Below, in pieces: positions 1 through 8,848 of a stretch of 64,000 nt of DNA; within the stretch, counting starts at the first letter, position 1, and the number at the start of each line of letters is the position of its first letter. Origin of the DNA: Permianibacter fluminis (GTDB lineage: Bacteria; Pseudomonadota; Gammaproteobacteria; Enterobacterales; Permianibacteraceae); NCBI RefSeq assembly GCF_013179735.1, contig NZ_JABMEG010000001.1:1240001-1304000 (forward strand). The letters are read 5' to 3'. Both the position numbers and the translations under genes were made by a program. Below the pieces are notes generated by a model, which was not told where the DNA came from, made no database searches, and worked only from the letters and a program-made list of their open reading frames with translations.

Positions 1-30
1 TAGAGCGACTGACTTACTTTTTAGCTCTGG

Positions 31-67
31 AAACAAAGAGGCCCGCACTGCGGGCCTCTTTGTTTTT
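31..67. terminator. Bidirectional intrinsic terminator
   Basis: A near-perfect GC-rich hairpin with arms of about 15 bases and a 3-base loop is flanked by A-rich sequence on the left and a T-run on the right, so it can end transcription in both directions. It lies downstream of the minus-strand gene ending at 90. Nothing recognisable can be assigned to bases 1-30. Confidence 0.85.
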
Positions 68-89
68 CGGTCTTGTTTCAGTGCGCCTT

Positions 90-302
90 TTATGTGCCGC
101 CAATTTTGCGTCCCCACCTCGGCAGCTTTAATAAAAGATGAGCGACAAGCCAGCAGATCGGAAATGCCACGATAAATCCGCCGTGTGCCATTCCCCAGCC
201 AGTGAAGTGGGGCCATTGAAAGTGATTTGCCAATATCAGCCAAACGGCAAGAAATACGCTGGCCAGCAAAAACGAAACGAGAAGGTGTATTAGTGACCTC
301 AT
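90..302 (-). CDS. Small two-helix inner-membrane protein, unknown function
   Basis: This encodes 70 residues with two hydrophobic segments (about 5-26 and 38-58) and a basic C-terminus (KLPRWGRK), which suggests a small inner-membrane hairpin protein. The ATG at 302 is preceded by a GGAAG ribosome-binding site. It begins 12 bases after the stop of the upstream zinc-exporter gene on the same strand and ends just before a strong terminator, so the two probably form one transcript. No family is recognised. A link to metal export is possible only by proximity. Confidence 0.55.
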   Translation of the reverse strand: MRSLIHLLVSFLLASVFLAVWLILANHFQWPHFTGWGMAHGGFIVAFPICWLVAHLLLKLPRWGRKIGGT

Positions 303-314
303 TTCGCACTTCCA

Positions 315-1307
315 TCACGTGTGAAATTGGGCCATCGAGCAATGCACACCCTCCTGCTCAATCTCAATGGTTGTATGCGCCAAGCCATGCTGGTGTGCCA
401 GCGCATGCACCACCTGCTTGATTGTGCCTATCTGATGAATATCGGTGGCTTCGGCCACAATCAAATGCGTGGTCAGCACATGGCGTTCGCCATCCAGTGA
501 CCACAAGTGGGTATGGTGACAAGACAGCACCTGTGGAATGGCGCAGAGTTGCTGCTCGATTTCCGGCAGGCTCAGTTCTTCCGGCACCGCCTGCAGAAAC
601 AGCGCCAGGGTCCGACGCAGATTTTTGACCACGTTGTACGACACATACAGGGTGATCAGCACCGACAGGATCGGATCTAGGATCGGCATCGGTTTGACCA
701 TCATCACTGCGCTGACAATCAGCACCGCGACCCAGCCGAGTAAATCTTCGTACAAATGCCAGGCCAGCACCTTGGCATTCAATGTTTGTTCGTGACGCAT
801 CCGGAACGCGGCGAAGCCGTTGACGGCCACACCCAGCACCGCCAGTGCAAGCATGCCGGGTGCATGCACCGTTTCGGGATGCAGCAGGCGCGGAATCGCT
901 TCCGACAGAATGAACAGGCCGCCGGCGATCAGCACCACGGTATTGATTAGCGCACCGAGCAGGGAGAACCGGCGATGGCCGTAGGAGTAACGCTCATTGG
1001 CGGCTTTGCCGGCGTAGTGTTCAAGCTTCCAGGCCATGCCGAGCGCGACGCTATCGCCCAGGTCATGCAGCGCGTCTGAGGTGATCGCCAGACTGTTGGT
1101 CAGCCAGCCGCCGATGAACTCGATAATCGTGAATGACAGGTTCAGCCAGAACGCTAACGCGATATTGCTGCCGGCGTGATGATGGTGATGGTGACCCGGC
1201 GCATGCGAATGACCATGAGCCGAACCATGGCCCGCATCATTGCCATGACCGTGCGAGTGGTGGCCATGATTCGGCGCGGAATGCGAATTGACAGGTTCGG
1301 TGGCCAT
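315..1307 (-). CDS. Cation diffusion facilitator (zinc/divalent metal exporter), His-rich
   Basis: This is a 330-residue CDF transporter, the family that exchanges cytoplasmic Zn2+ (or Co2+/Cd2+) for protons across the inner membrane. The first 44 residues carry 16 histidines, ending in a run of six, typical of the metal-sensing N-terminal tail of CzcD/ZitB-like proteins. Six transmembrane helices span about 47-235. The transport site is visible as SDALHDLGD (Asp78, His81, Asp85) in helix 2 and HLYEDLLGW in helix 5. The C-terminal domain (about 236-330) has the usual CDF cytoplasmic fold, with CHHTHLW as a possible second metal site. The CzcD/ZitB subgroup is likely, but the exact metal cannot be told from sequence. 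Confidence 0.93.
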   Translation of the reverse strand: MATEPVNSHSAPNHGHHSHGHGNDAGHGSAHGHSHAPGHHHHHHAGSNIALAFWLNLSFTIIEFIGGWLTNSLAITSDALHDLGDSVALGMAWKLEHYAGKAANERYSYGHRRFSLLGALINTVVLIAGGLFILSEAIPRLLHPETVHAPGMLALAVLGVAVNGFAAFRMRHEQTLNAKVLAWHLYEDLLGWVAVLIVSAVMMVKPMPILDPILSVLITLYVSYNVVKNLRRTLALFLQAVPEELSLPEIEQQLCAIPQVLSCHHTHLWSLDGERHVLTTHLIVAEATDIHQIGTIKQVVHALAHQHGLAHTTIEIEQEGVHCSMAQFHT

Positions 1308-1401
1308 AACGGGCGCAGACTACCTTGCGTGGCTACAAATCGTCGTAGCATTATGCGGCACGGTTTTGTCGCAAGACAGTCTTCCCTGATTGGAATCCCT
1401 C

Positions 1402-2163
1402 ATGGCAACCCCCTACCACATTGCACTCGTCACCGGTGCCTCCAGCGGCTTCGGTGAAGCCATCGCCGAACGGCTCGCAGTCCGCGGCATGAAACTCGTC
1501 CTGTTGGCGCGCCGCGCTGACCGCCTGCAGGCACTCGCTGCGCGCCTGAACGTGCCCTGTCACATCATTGCTGTGGATGTTCGTGACCAGGCTGCGCTGC
1601 GCGCTGCCATCGCGGCGATTCCGGCCGAGTTTGCAGCCGTCGATGTGCTGGTCAACAACGCCGGCTTGGCGCTGGGTCTGGAGCCTGCGCATAAAGCCGA
1701 CTTCGATGATTGGCAGCAGATGATCGATACCAATTGCACCGCACTGGCTTTGCTGACCCGCCTGATTTTGCCGGGCATGGTCGAACGCGGACGTGGTCAT
1801 ATTCTGATGATGGGCTCCATCGCCGGCTCGTACGCGTATCCGGGGGGCAATGCCTATGGTGCCAGCAAGGCGTTTGTCGATCAGTTTGCCCGCAATGTCC
1901 GCGCCGATGTGCTCGGCACCGGCGTGCGTGTCACCAATATCGAACCCGGTTTGGTCGGCGGCAGCGAATTCTCGCTGGTACGTTTCAAAGGCGATGCCGA
2001 GAAAGCCGCGAAAGTGTATGCCGGCGCCGAGGCATTGACGCCAGCCGATGTCGCGGAGTGCGTTGATTGGGCCATCGCCCAGCCAGCACACGTCAATATC
2101 AGCAGTATCGAAGTGATGCCGGTCTGTCAGGCCCACGGGCCATTGGCGGTGCACCGGAAATAA
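1402..2163 (+). CDS. ydfG: SDR-family NADP-dependent 3-hydroxy acid dehydrogenase, YdfG-like
   Basis: A 253-residue classical short-chain dehydrogenase. The coenzyme motif TGASSGFG is near the N-terminus, followed by the structural motif NNAG, a catalytic Ser in GSIAGS, and YGASK carrying the catalytic Tyr and Lys. Stretches such as LALGLEPAHKADFDDW, NIEPGLVGGSEFS, VRFKGD and PAHVNI match E. coli YdfG, which reduces malonic semialdehyde (a toxic product of uracil catabolism) and oxidises L-allo-threonine and 3-hydroxy acids. An in-frame TTG at 1390 also exists, but the ATG at 1402 fits the family N-terminus. The gene is monocistronic, diverging from the zinc exporter. The assignment is firm; the in vivo substrate is not. 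Confidence 0.92.
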   Translation: MATPYHIALVTGASSGFGEAIAERLAVRGMKLVLLARRADRLQALAARLNVPCHIIAVDVRDQAALRAAIAAIPAEFAAVDVLVNNAGLALGLEPAHKADFDDWQQMIDTNCTALALLTRLILPGMVERGRGHILMMGSIAGSYAYPGGNAYGASKAFVDQFARNVRADVLGTGVRVTNIEPGLVGGSEFSLVRFKGDAEKAAKVYAGAEALTPADVAECVDWAIAQPAHVNISSIEVMPVCQAHGPLAVHRK

Positions 2164-2231
2164 CGTGGAGTGCAATCATCGCCGGAGGTGAGCTGCTGTA
2201 GTGTTCCCCTCCTTGCCAGGGAGAAGTCAGG

Positions 2232-2819
2232 ATGGTTGAGCGAACACGCAACAGCACTGCAAATGGCAAATGGCGCAACAGTACGCGCGTCGGGGCATCA
2301 CTAGTGCTGCTGTTTATTACCGCGTGCACCAGCGCACCATCGAGCCTGTCACCAAAGAAAGTGGCGATGCTTGACCCGATCGAGCCGAGTGCCGTAGCCG
2401 GCACCACACAGCCCCATTTTGAATACCAGAATCGTTGCGGCAAACCCTGTCAGCCCCTGACGCTGCATTGGCTGCTCGATGGCAGCTATCAGTTGATACG
2501 CGGTGATGAGCCTGCAATGGCAGGTCGCATGAGCGATGCACAGGTGACGCAGCTCAGCGCGCTCTATCAGCGATTGCGTGAGCTGACGCGCGATTTGCCG
2601 AGCGATCTCAGTCGGGCAACAATCTGCACAAGCTTTGCCACCGACCACGCAGTAAAAATCTTCGCCACCCCCGCCACGACCGAAAGCTGGCAGTTCAAGG
2701 ACAATCTTGGTTGTAGCGGCTTTGAAATTGCCGAGCGTCTGCGCGAATTGGAAGCCAACATTGAAGCGCTGCTCCCAACCGGCACAAACAAAGCGCCAAG
2801 CCAACGTAGCCGCTACTGA
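2232..2819 (+). CDS. Predicted lipoprotein, DUF6438-like
   Basis: This encodes 195 residues with a positively charged N-terminus, a hydrophobic stretch and a lipobox (LFITAC, Cys about residue 32), indicating an SPase II-processed lipoprotein. The mature part contains a paired-cysteine segment (NRCGKPCQPLTLHWLLDGSY) followed by a helical region, resembling the small DUF6438-type domain in which a CxxxC motif precedes a 'YTLTIYGDG' strand. A second cysteine pair (TICTS and NLGCSGF) may form a disulfide in the periplasm. The start is uncertain, as several upstream codons are possible. No operon partner is evident and the function is unknown. Confidence 0.6.
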   Translation: MVERTRNSTANGKWRNSTRVGASLVLLFITACTSAPSSLSPKKVAMLDPIEPSAVAGTTQPHFEYQNRCGKPCQPLTLHWLLDGSYQLIRGDEPAMAGRMSDAQVTQLSALYQRLRELTRDLPSDLSRATICTSFATDHAVKIFATPATTESWQFKDNLGCSGFEIAERLRELEANIEALLPTGTNKAPSQRSRY

Positions 2820-2972
2820 TTCCACCACAACAACCACCGTACGAGCACTGAGGGATCTACGAGATTCAACGGTTTTGGGTCGAGCTGGCTGATCCGGCAG
2901 GATTTGTGTGACAATAACGGCGTGATTGCTGCAATGCCGCATAAGGATTCTGTTTTTCAATGGAGTATGTTG

Positions 2973-3668
2973 ATGTTTGCTTTTGGTCGTTTTTTCAAGC
3001 AGGTCGTTCTTTCCACTTCTGTTTTCCTTGCGGCCCAACAGGCGCATGCCAATCTGATCAGCACAGATTTCCAAGCAGATTCCGGTGACGGCTGGATTAC
3101 CCTTGATACGGTAACCGGCATGGAGTGGCTGGATGTCAATCTGACGGCGGGTCAATCGTTTGACCAGGTTCGCACCGGAGATTGGATGCGCCGTGGTTTC
3201 CGCTTTGCCACCCAGCAAGAGCTGCTGCAGCTTTTCATCAATGCCGGAATTCCGGATGATGGTTACGACGTTGGCAATACCCATCCGGCGGAAGCGTTGG
3301 CGCTTGCGCTGCTGTTGGGACCCACAATAGACGCTGGCAGTCGTGTCAGTGTTGCCGGCTTGGTGGGTACGGATTTCTTTGGCAATGCCGTCAGTTTTGC
3401 AACGCACCCGGTTGGCGAACCTTTTTCCGCACTGGTCGGAAAAATCGATTACATCGATTTGTCTTTCATCCCAGGCTGGACGGCAATCGGTGAGGCGCAT
3501 TTCACTGGCGGCCATCCCTTCAGTAATGAGTCAGACTCGAGTTTTGGTAGTTTCCTTGTCCGCGGTGAGGCTGAGCCAATTCCGGTACCAGCGCCGACAA
3601 CTGCATTGCTGCTCGCATTCTCCGTATTGGGCTTGTCACGCAAGCGTAAAACTAACATAGCGGATTGA
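2973..3668 (+). CDS. PEP-CTERM-type sorted exported protein, unknown function
   Basis: This 231-residue protein starts at the ATG at 2973, 7 bases after a GGAG; a longer frame opens upstream but lacks such a signal. Residues 1-26 form a signal peptide ending AHA. The mature protein has the WITLDTVTGMEWLDVN pattern often found in PEP-CTERM proteins, a compact globular region, and a tail of the form PVPAPTTALLLAFSVLG followed by SRKRK. The tail is a slightly degenerate PEP-CTERM signal (PAP rather than PEP), recognised by exosortase EpsH/XrtA and usually coupled to exopolysaccharide production. No exosortase gene is in the window. Function beyond secretion is unknown. Confidence 0.8.
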   Translation: MFAFGRFFKQVVLSTSVFLAAQQAHANLISTDFQADSGDGWITLDTVTGMEWLDVNLTAGQSFDQVRTGDWMRRGFRFATQQELLQLFINAGIPDDGYDVGNTHPAEALALALLLGPTIDAGSRVSVAGLVGTDFFGNAVSFATHPVGEPFSALVGKIDYIDLSFIPGWTAIGEAHFTGGHPFSNESDSSFGSFLVRGEAEPIPVPAPTTALLLAFSVLGLSRKRKTNIAD

Positions 3669-3683
3669 TGTGTTTTCGTGGTG

Positions 3684-3716
3684 AACAAAAAGGCGACCAT
3701 CGGTCGCCTTTTTGTT
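3684..3716. terminator. Bidirectional intrinsic terminator
   Basis: The hairpin AAAAAGGCGACC / GGTCGCCTTTTT has A- and T-runs on either side. It sits between the converging PEP-CTERM gene (plus) and aminopeptidase gene (minus) and can serve both. Confidence 0.85.
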
Positions 3717-3729
3717 TGCTGCGGATAAA

Positions 3730-5619
3730 TCAGTTCAAGCCCAGCTCTTTCTTCGCCGAACCAATCGTCATTGGGTGATAACCCGGCTCGGCTTTCTTGA
3801 ACACTTCAATGGCCCAGGCTTTGTTGGCCGGGGTTTGCGCCAGCAGTTTGTACAGCGGGATCACCAGTTTGCGGCGGCCGATCTGGATCAGGTATTGCTC
3901 CAGGCGCGGGAAGGCAACTTTGTAATCGGCGCGGATCGCGGCGCGCAGCCAGGCGTGGGCGATTTCACTGTTGCCGTTCTGGGTCAGTTTGAATGCAGCA
4001 TCGAGATCCTGCATTTGTGCCAGGGTCGGCTTTTCCGGCAGGCCGTCGAGGAAGCGCAGCCACTCGTGGGTGGTCCATTGCTTGGTCGGCAGCGCGGCGG
4101 CTTTTTTCTTGCCGGTGACGAAGGCTTGCAGTTGCTCATCCACTTTCGCGAACGCTGGCGATTCCGGTTGGGTGGCGTCGCTCGGCAGGCCCGGTTGATA
4201 CAGCCACTCTTTCAGCTTGGCCAGCTTGATGCCGCGCTGGTTTTTGTTGAGCAATTCTTTTTCGGCGTAGGCCAGGAACTGTTCGGTGGTCAGGGTCTTG
4301 AACTTGAAGGTATTGAAATAGCCTTTGATGAAGGCATCAAATTTGTCGCGGCCGTATTTGTCTTCCAGATAGAACAGCAGCGACGCGCCTTTTTCGTACG
4401 GAATGCGGCTGAAGTTTTCATCCGGATCGCGACCGGTCAGATCCGGGGTCAGCACGCGATCTTTCTCGTCGACCTTGGCGAAGTCTTCCAGCAGATCGGC
4501 GCGGCCGAGCGCTTGTTCCATCACGGCGCGATCGCGGCCGTACAGTTCTTCCATGATCCGGTTTTCGACGTAGGTGGTGAAACCTTCGTTGAGCCAGGCA
4601 TCGCGCCAGGTGGCGTTGGTGACCAGGTTGCCGGACCAGGAATGGGCAAGCTCATGGGCAATCAGGCTGACCAGCGATTTGTCACCCGCAATGACGGTTG
4701 GGGTCGCGAAGGTCAGGCGCGGATTTTCCATGCCGCCAAACGGGAACGACGGCGGCAGAATCAGCAAATCGTAACGACCCCAGGCATACGGGCCGTACAG
4801 TTTTTCGGCGGCAACCACCATCTGTTCGGTGTCGGCAAATTCTTTGACCGCAGCATCGAGCGTGACCGGCTCGGCCCAGACGCCGGTGCGTGCGCTCATC
4901 GGTTTGAAGGCCAGATCGCCAGCGGCGATGGCGATCAGGTACGACGGAATCGCCTGCGGCATCTTGAATTTGTATTCGCTGGTGGCGCCGCTGACGGTGG
5001 CGGCCACACTGGCGTCGTTATCGGCACTCATCACCGCGCGCAGATCTTTCGGCGTGCGGATGACCGCCGAGTAGGTCACCCGGACTTGCGGCGTGTCTTG
5101 CAGCGGAATGAAGCTGCGGGCGTGAATGGCCTGCGCTTGCGAGAACATGAACGGATATTTCTTGCCGGCCGTTTGCGCCGGTGTCAGCCATTGCAGACCC
5201 GAGGCTTCCGGGCTGCTGGCGTAACTGATTTTTACCGTGTCGGCGTCTTTTGGCAGCGTGATGCGCAGCGCGCTACCGAGAATCGGGTCAGCGGCATCGA
5301 GCGAGAAGGTGGTCGGCTGCAGCACGCCGGCGCGGCCGGCTTCGACTTTGCTGATGGTCAGCGCGCGGGTGTCGAGCACCAGCTGATCGTAAGCCGTCGC
5401 CAGCCGTTGCAGCGACAGGGTCGCGCTGCCGCGCAGCTGGTGCGCGGCGAAGTCGACATCCAGATCCAGATGGATATGGCGGGTGGTGACCTTGTCGGGT
5501 TCGGCGTAGGAGTGCACATCGCGCACGGAGTCGGTGGCGGCAGCCGTCGCCGGGTTGGCGGCGAGGCCGGTGAAACCGGCAAACAACGGTACGAGCAACA
5601 GGGAGTACAGGGCTTTCAT
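3730..5619 (-). CDS. Exported M1-family metallo-aminopeptidase (LTA4-hydrolase-like)
   Basis: A 629-residue zinc aminopeptidase of the gluzincin M1 family. Residues 1-27 are a signal peptide (ending near ATAA), so it is exported, probably to the periplasm. The substrate-anchoring motif GGMEN lies at 295-299, the zinc motif HELAH at 322-326 with catalytic Glu323, and the third zinc ligand in NEGF at Glu345. The C-terminal about 130 residues form the helical domain seen in leukotriene A4 hydrolase-type members, ending near PGYHPMTIGSAKKELGLN. Bacterial relatives remove N-terminal residues from peptides. The gene stands alone between converging and diverging neighbours; its role is likely nutritional peptide turnover. 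Confidence 0.93.
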   Translation of the reverse strand: MKALYSLLLVPLFAGFTGLAANPATAAATDSVRDVHSYAEPDKVTTRHIHLDLDVDFAAHQLRGSATLSLQRLATAYDQLVLDTRALTISKVEAGRAGVLQPTTFSLDAADPILGSALRITLPKDADTVKISYASSPEASGLQWLTPAQTAGKKYPFMFSQAQAIHARSFIPLQDTPQVRVTYSAVIRTPKDLRAVMSADNDASVAATVSGATSEYKFKMPQAIPSYLIAIAAGDLAFKPMSARTGVWAEPVTLDAAVKEFADTEQMVVAAEKLYGPYAWGRYDLLILPPSFPFGGMENPRLTFATPTVIAGDKSLVSLIAHELAHSWSGNLVTNATWRDAWLNEGFTTYVENRIMEELYGRDRAVMEQALGRADLLEDFAKVDEKDRVLTPDLTGRDPDENFSRIPYEKGASLLFYLEDKYGRDKFDAFIKGYFNTFKFKTLTTEQFLAYAEKELLNKNQRGIKLAKLKEWLYQPGLPSDATQPESPAFAKVDEQLQAFVTGKKKAAALPTKQWTTHEWLRFLDGLPEKPTLAQMQDLDAAFKLTQNGNSEIAHAWLRAAIRADYKVAFPRLEQYLIQIGRRKLVIPLYKLLAQTPANKAWAIEVFKKAEPGYHPMTIGSAKKELGLN

Positions 5620-5910
5620 CAGCAGGTCCGGTCCGGGTTAAGGGGACAGCAGATCGCGGTGGCCACAGCCAACCCGCGACAAGAGGCAGGCATGGTAAGA
5701 AGCTGGCGGCCGGATGTCGAGGCAGGCCCGCCCCGAAAGGGGCCTGCAATAGTGCCAGTCGGCAGCCAGAGCTGGGACAAGCGTTCAGCCGATGGCTGGC
5801 CAGAAAGTAGTCAGGCAGAGTCGCGGCCGGACGGGTAAAATGCGCGCCGGCCAAAAGCCCAGTCCCTTTTTTTGTTATCACGACACGCACTCAGCTGCCG
5901 GAGCTTCCCC

Positions 5911-6444
5911 ATGCAAATTGCCGATCAAAAGGTCGTCAGCATCCATTACACCCTGCGCGACAAGGCCGGCAACGTGCTGGACAGCTCCGAGGGCAACCAA
6001 CCGCTGGCCTTCATCCAAGGCCGCGGCAACATCATTCCGGGTCTGGAAAGCGCGATGGACGGCAAAGCCGTCGGCGACAAGTTTGACGCCGTGATCCCGG
6101 CCGCCGAAGCCTACGGCGAGCGCATCGAAGAGCTGGTGCAAGTGCTGCCGCGCAGCATGTTCAGCGGCATCGACGACATCATGGTCGGCATGCAATTCCA
6201 GGCAACCGGCGGCACCGGCCCGGTGGTCATCACCGTGACCGATATCGATGGCGACCAAATCACCGTTGACGGCAACCACGAGCTGGCTGGCGTTGAGCTG
6301 CACTTCGCTGTTGAAGTCGTCGACGTGCGTGACGCCAGCGCCGAAGAGCTGGCCCACGGCCACGTGCACGGCGCCGGTGGTCACCACCACCACGATGACG
6401 AAGAAGAAGACGGCGAGCATTGCTGCGGTGGCGGTTGCCACTAA
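5911..6444 (+). CDS. slyD: FKBP-type peptidyl-prolyl isomerase SlyD with metal-binding tail
   Basis: A 177-residue cytoplasmic FKBP-type prolyl isomerase and chaperone. The FKBP fold (VSIHYTLRDKAGNVLDSSEG ... RGNIIPGLESAMDGK) is interrupted by the insert-in-flap chaperone domain at about 70-125. The C-terminus (from about 150) is rich in His, Asp, Glu and Cys and ends EHCCGGGCH, the Ni2+/Zn2+ storage tail used in [NiFe]-hydrogenase maturation by E. coli SlyD. The ATG at 5911 matches the family start; an upstream in-frame TTG adds an unlikely extension. Followed by its own terminator. No hydrogenase or urease genes occur nearby. Confidence 0.96.
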   Translation: MQIADQKVVSIHYTLRDKAGNVLDSSEGNQPLAFIQGRGNIIPGLESAMDGKAVGDKFDAVIPAAEAYGERIEELVQVLPRSMFSGIDDIMVGMQFQATGGTGPVVITVTDIDGDQITVDGNHELAGVELHFAVEVVDVRDASAEELAHGHVHGAGGHHHHDDEEEDGEHCCGGGCH

Positions 6445-6470
6445 GCGCTGAGCGGCAAACGCTGCTTCGC

Positions 6471-6508
6471 CAAACAAAAACGCCACCGGGAGGTGGCGTT
6501 TTTGTTTG
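6471..6508. terminator. Bidirectional intrinsic terminator
   Basis: The hairpin AAAAACGCCACC / GGTGGCGTTTTTG is bounded by A- and T-tracts, between slyD (plus) and the small zinc-ribbon gene (minus). Confidence 0.88.
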
Positions 6509-6518
6509 CATCGAATGA

Positions 6519-6827
6519 TCAATCAGTTTGCAGGGCGTTTGCTATCGGGCTGCCGCAGTTCGGGCAGTGCTTCATGTGCTGATGCAGTTCATGAAACGCG
6601 TAGAGCTCGGTCGAGCAGCTTGTGCACTTCACCGCTTTGGCCTTGCGATTGATCAAGGCGATGGCGGTCGCCGCGCTGATCAGCAACAGCGCGCAGACTC
6701 CAACAAGCTTGAACAGCGAATCGAGCGGCCGAAGGACCAAGCCCAACGCCACCACCGGGCCGATGAGCATCACAACAATCAGCAAGTTCTGTCGAAAGGC
6801 AGTACCAAACGATGTTGCGTTTGCCAC
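6519..6827 (-). CDS. Small membrane protein with C-terminal zinc ribbon
   Basis: About 102 residues. Two hydrophobic helices (about 14-32 and 38-57) are followed by a cytoplasmic domain with two CxxC pairs, CTSC and CPNC, separated by a His-rich spacer (FHELHQHMKH). The cysteine pairs form a rubredoxin-like zinc ribbon, and the histidines could add to the metal site. I chose the GTG start at 6827 because an AGGAG lies 8 bases upstream; the frame can be extended to a TTG at 6854. No named family is recognised. It sits convergent with slyD and is not clearly part of an operon. Confidence 0.6.
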   Translation of the reverse strand: MANATSFGTAFRQNLLIVVMLIGPVVALGLVLRPLDSLFKLVGVCALLLISAATAIALINRKAKAVKCTSCSTELYAFHELHQHMKHCPNCGSPIANALQTD

Positions 6828-6888
6828 CTTGAGCACTCCTGAATGGGCCGGCAATTTGTTGCTTGGTGAATCGCGTATCGCAGCTGGC

Positions 6889-7524
6889 TCAGCGCCGACT
6901 ATCCAATGCCATCCGCACAGCCAGCCCGCCCAGCACCGTACCCATCAGCCATTTTTGCAGCTGGGCAAAGCGTGGCCGTTGTTGCAACAGCGCAGCAATG
7001 CGACCGGCGATCAGGATCAGATTGCCATTGACGGTCATGCTGATGGCGATCTGCAGACCACCGAGCAACAGCATTTGTGCCAGCACCTGGCCGCGTTCGG
7101 CGTGAATGAATTGCGGCAGCAAGGACAGATACAGCATCGCCGCTTTCGGGTTCAGCAGATTGGTCAGCAAGCCCATGCTGAACAGTTTGCGCGGCGAGTC
7201 TGGATTCAATTCCCGCAACTGCAAACCGCTGGTGCTGCCCGGCTTCAATGCCTGCCAGGCCAGATAGGCCAAATACGCGGCGCCGGTCAGTCGCAGCGCA
7301 TCGTAGGCATAGGGCACGGCCAGCAGCAGCGCGCTGACGCCGAACGCCGCCAGCAGCATGTAAATCAGAAAACCAACGCCAACACCGCTCAGCGAAATCA
7401 GTCCGGCTTTCGCGCCCTGACTGGCCGAGCGCGACAGCAGATAAATCATGTTCGGGCCGGGCGTAATCGCCAGACCGAAACAGAGCAGGGCGAAGGCGGC
7501 GAGGGTTGATGATTCGATCAGCAT
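6889..7524 (-). CDS. LysE/RhtB-family amino-acid exporter
   Basis: A 211-residue inner-membrane protein with about six hydrophobic helices and the family hallmark at the N-terminus, LAITPGPNMIYLLSRS. Motifs GVGVGFLIYMLLAAFG and LTNLLNPKAAMLYLSLLPQF are typical of LysE/RhtB translocators that export homoserine, threonine, lysine or related metabolites by proton antiport. Its start overlaps the end of the upstream hypothetical gene by 7 bases, so the two are probably co-translated. The substrate cannot be assigned from sequence. Confidence 0.92.
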   Translation of the reverse strand: MLIESSTLAAFALLCFGLAITPGPNMIYLLSRSASQGAKAGLISLSGVGVGFLIYMLLAAFGVSALLLAVPYAYDALRLTGAAYLAYLAWQALKPGSTSGLQLRELNPDSPRKLFSMGLLTNLLNPKAAMLYLSLLPQFIHAERGQVLAQMLLLGGLQIAISMTVNGNLILIAGRIAALLQQRPRFAQLQKWLMGTVLGGLAVRMALDSRR

Positions 7525-7859
7525 GGGGTGTTTACCAGAGTGGGAAGGTCGTTGTCTTGAAGCAGTGCGAGTACATGACGTAGCTCAAATTGGCTGCAAC
7601 CCTTGCCCCGGATCAAGCCGGACGAGTCAATGACATCAAGTTCGAATCCCTCTTCAACATCCTCAAAATAAATAACGCGTGAATCGACCTCGGCAACAAC
7701 AAACACCGACTCAATATCGCCAAAGCGAGATATCGCGACTTTATACGGCGTCACGCGATGACGCTCGAACAGCGCTTGTTGTTCGTTTGAGCAAAGTTCT
7801 AACTGTTGACTCAGCAGAGTTGCCAGGTCAGTTTCAGAAATTGGGGTCCAGGATGGCAT
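7518..7859 (-). CDS. Hypothetical acidic protein upstream of LysE-type exporter
   Basis: This encodes 113 residues, acidic, with no signal peptide or membrane segment, so probably cytoplasmic. The N-terminal half is helical (SETDLATLLSQQLELCSNEQQALFERH); the middle (VESRVIYFEDVEEGFELDVI-like stretch) looks like a small beta-sheet domain. It lies 12 bases downstream of rph and overlaps the LysE-type gene by 7 bases, so rph, this gene and the exporter likely form one transcript. No family is recognised. Confidence 0.6.
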   Translation of the reverse strand: MPSWTPISETDLATLLSQQLELCSNEQQALFERHRVTPYKVAISRFGDIESVFVVAEVDSRVIYFEDVEEGFELDVIDSSGLIRGKGCSQFELRHVLALLQDNDLPTLVNTPC

Positions 7860-7871
7860 GGCATCTCGATT

Positions 7872-8588
7872 CTATTGATTCACCGCCGTCTTCTGGATAT
7901 CAAACAACTCGCGGCAACCCTGCTTGGCGAGTTCCAGCAATGCGTTCAACTGTTCCGGTGAAAACGGCGCTCCTTCGGCGGTGCCTTGCACTTCGATAAA
8001 GCCACCGGTTTCAGTCATCACCACGTTCATGTCGGTTTCGCAGCCGGAGTCTTCCGGGTAATCCAGATCCAGCACCGGCACGCCTTGGTAAATGCCGACG
8101 CTGATTGCCGACACCCAGTGCTTGAACGGATTGGTTTTGATTTTGCCTTCCTTGCGCATCCACTGAATCGCGTCGTGCAGCGCGACGCAGGCACCGGTGA
8201 TGGACGCACAGCGGGTGCCGCCGTCGGCCTGGATCACATCGCAGTCGAGCGTGATGGTGAATTCGCCAAGCTGATCCAGATTGACCGCACTGCGCAGCGC
8301 GCGGCCGATCAGACGCTGGATTTCCAGCGTCCGGCCGCCCTGCTTGCCACGGGCGGCTTCCCGATCATTCCGGTCATGGGTGGCGCGCGGCAACATGCCG
8401 TATTCAGCAGTCAACCAGCCCTGACCTTTGCCTTTCAGAAAACGCGGCACGCCGTCGACCACGCTGGCGGTACAAATCACCTTGGTCTCGCCGCACTCGA
8501 CCAGTACCGAGCCTTCGGCGTGGCGGGTGAATTGGCGGGTCAGGGTGTAGGGACGCAGCTGGTTCGGGGTGCGTTGGCTCGGGCGCAT
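7872..8588 (-). CDS. rph: Ribonuclease PH
   Basis: A 238-residue phosphorolytic 3'-to-5' exoribonuclease that trims tRNA precursors and rRNA, using phosphate and releasing nucleoside diphosphates. It is full length and shows the RNase PH hallmarks: the N-terminal [19 protein letters not shown], the segment [16 protein letters not shown], the phosphate-binding [16 protein letters not shown], and the conserved [16 protein letters not shown] and [15 protein letters not shown] blocks. It is divergent from yicC, as in many proteobacteria, across an intergenic region filled with hairpins. Confidence 0.97.
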   Translation of the reverse strand: MRPSQRTPNQLRPYTLTRQFTRHAEGSVLVECGETKVICTASVVDGVPRFLKGKGQGWLTAEYGMLPRATHDRNDREAARGKQGGRTLEIQRLIGRALRSAVNLDQLGEFTITLDCDVIQADGGTRCASITGACVALHDAIQWMRKEGKIKTNPFKHWVSAISVGIYQGVPVLDLDYPEDSGCETDMNVVMTETGGFIEVQGTAEGAPFSPEQLNALLELAKQGCRELFDIQKTAVNQ

Positions 8589-8649
8589 GGGGAATCCGGG
8601 AGATCGAAGCGGAGAAGGCGGGCATTATAGGCTGGTCGACCGTGAAACT

Positions 8650-8848
8650 CCCCGCCTTGTTAAGGCGGGGCTGGGGGCGGTTAAGCTCAGGCTGATTTGG
8701 CGTATCCGAAGCGAACGGCGCACTTGCCGCCTCCGCAATCACCCCTCACCCCGCCCAGCCAATTGCAGAGCAATTGGCGCTGCGCCGGCGCCCAATGCAC
8801 TGGCATTGGGCTTTATCCGGCTCCCCCTTGGTAAGGAGGGGAATCAAA
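8650..8848. repeat. Cluster of intergenic hairpins in the rph-yicC gap
   Basis: The 332-base rph-yicC gap (8589-8920) has no gene. It holds four inverted repeats: 8650-8670 (CCCCGCCTT, 3-base loop, perfect), 8759-8777 (CCAATTGC arms), 8790-8811 (GCCCAATGC arms, 4-base loop) and about 8822-8843 (CCCCCTT / AAGGAGGGG). The first and last resemble each other and a fragment near 2201-2222, suggesting a dispersed intergenic repeat family. The divergent promoters of rph and yicC must lie around or within it. Confidence 0.65.

Noticed and set aside
3712-5838. Very long plus-strand open frame (708 codons)
   Set aside because: It is antisense to the exported aminopeptidase; its composition is that of a shadow frame of a GC-rich gene, with no domain and no start signal.
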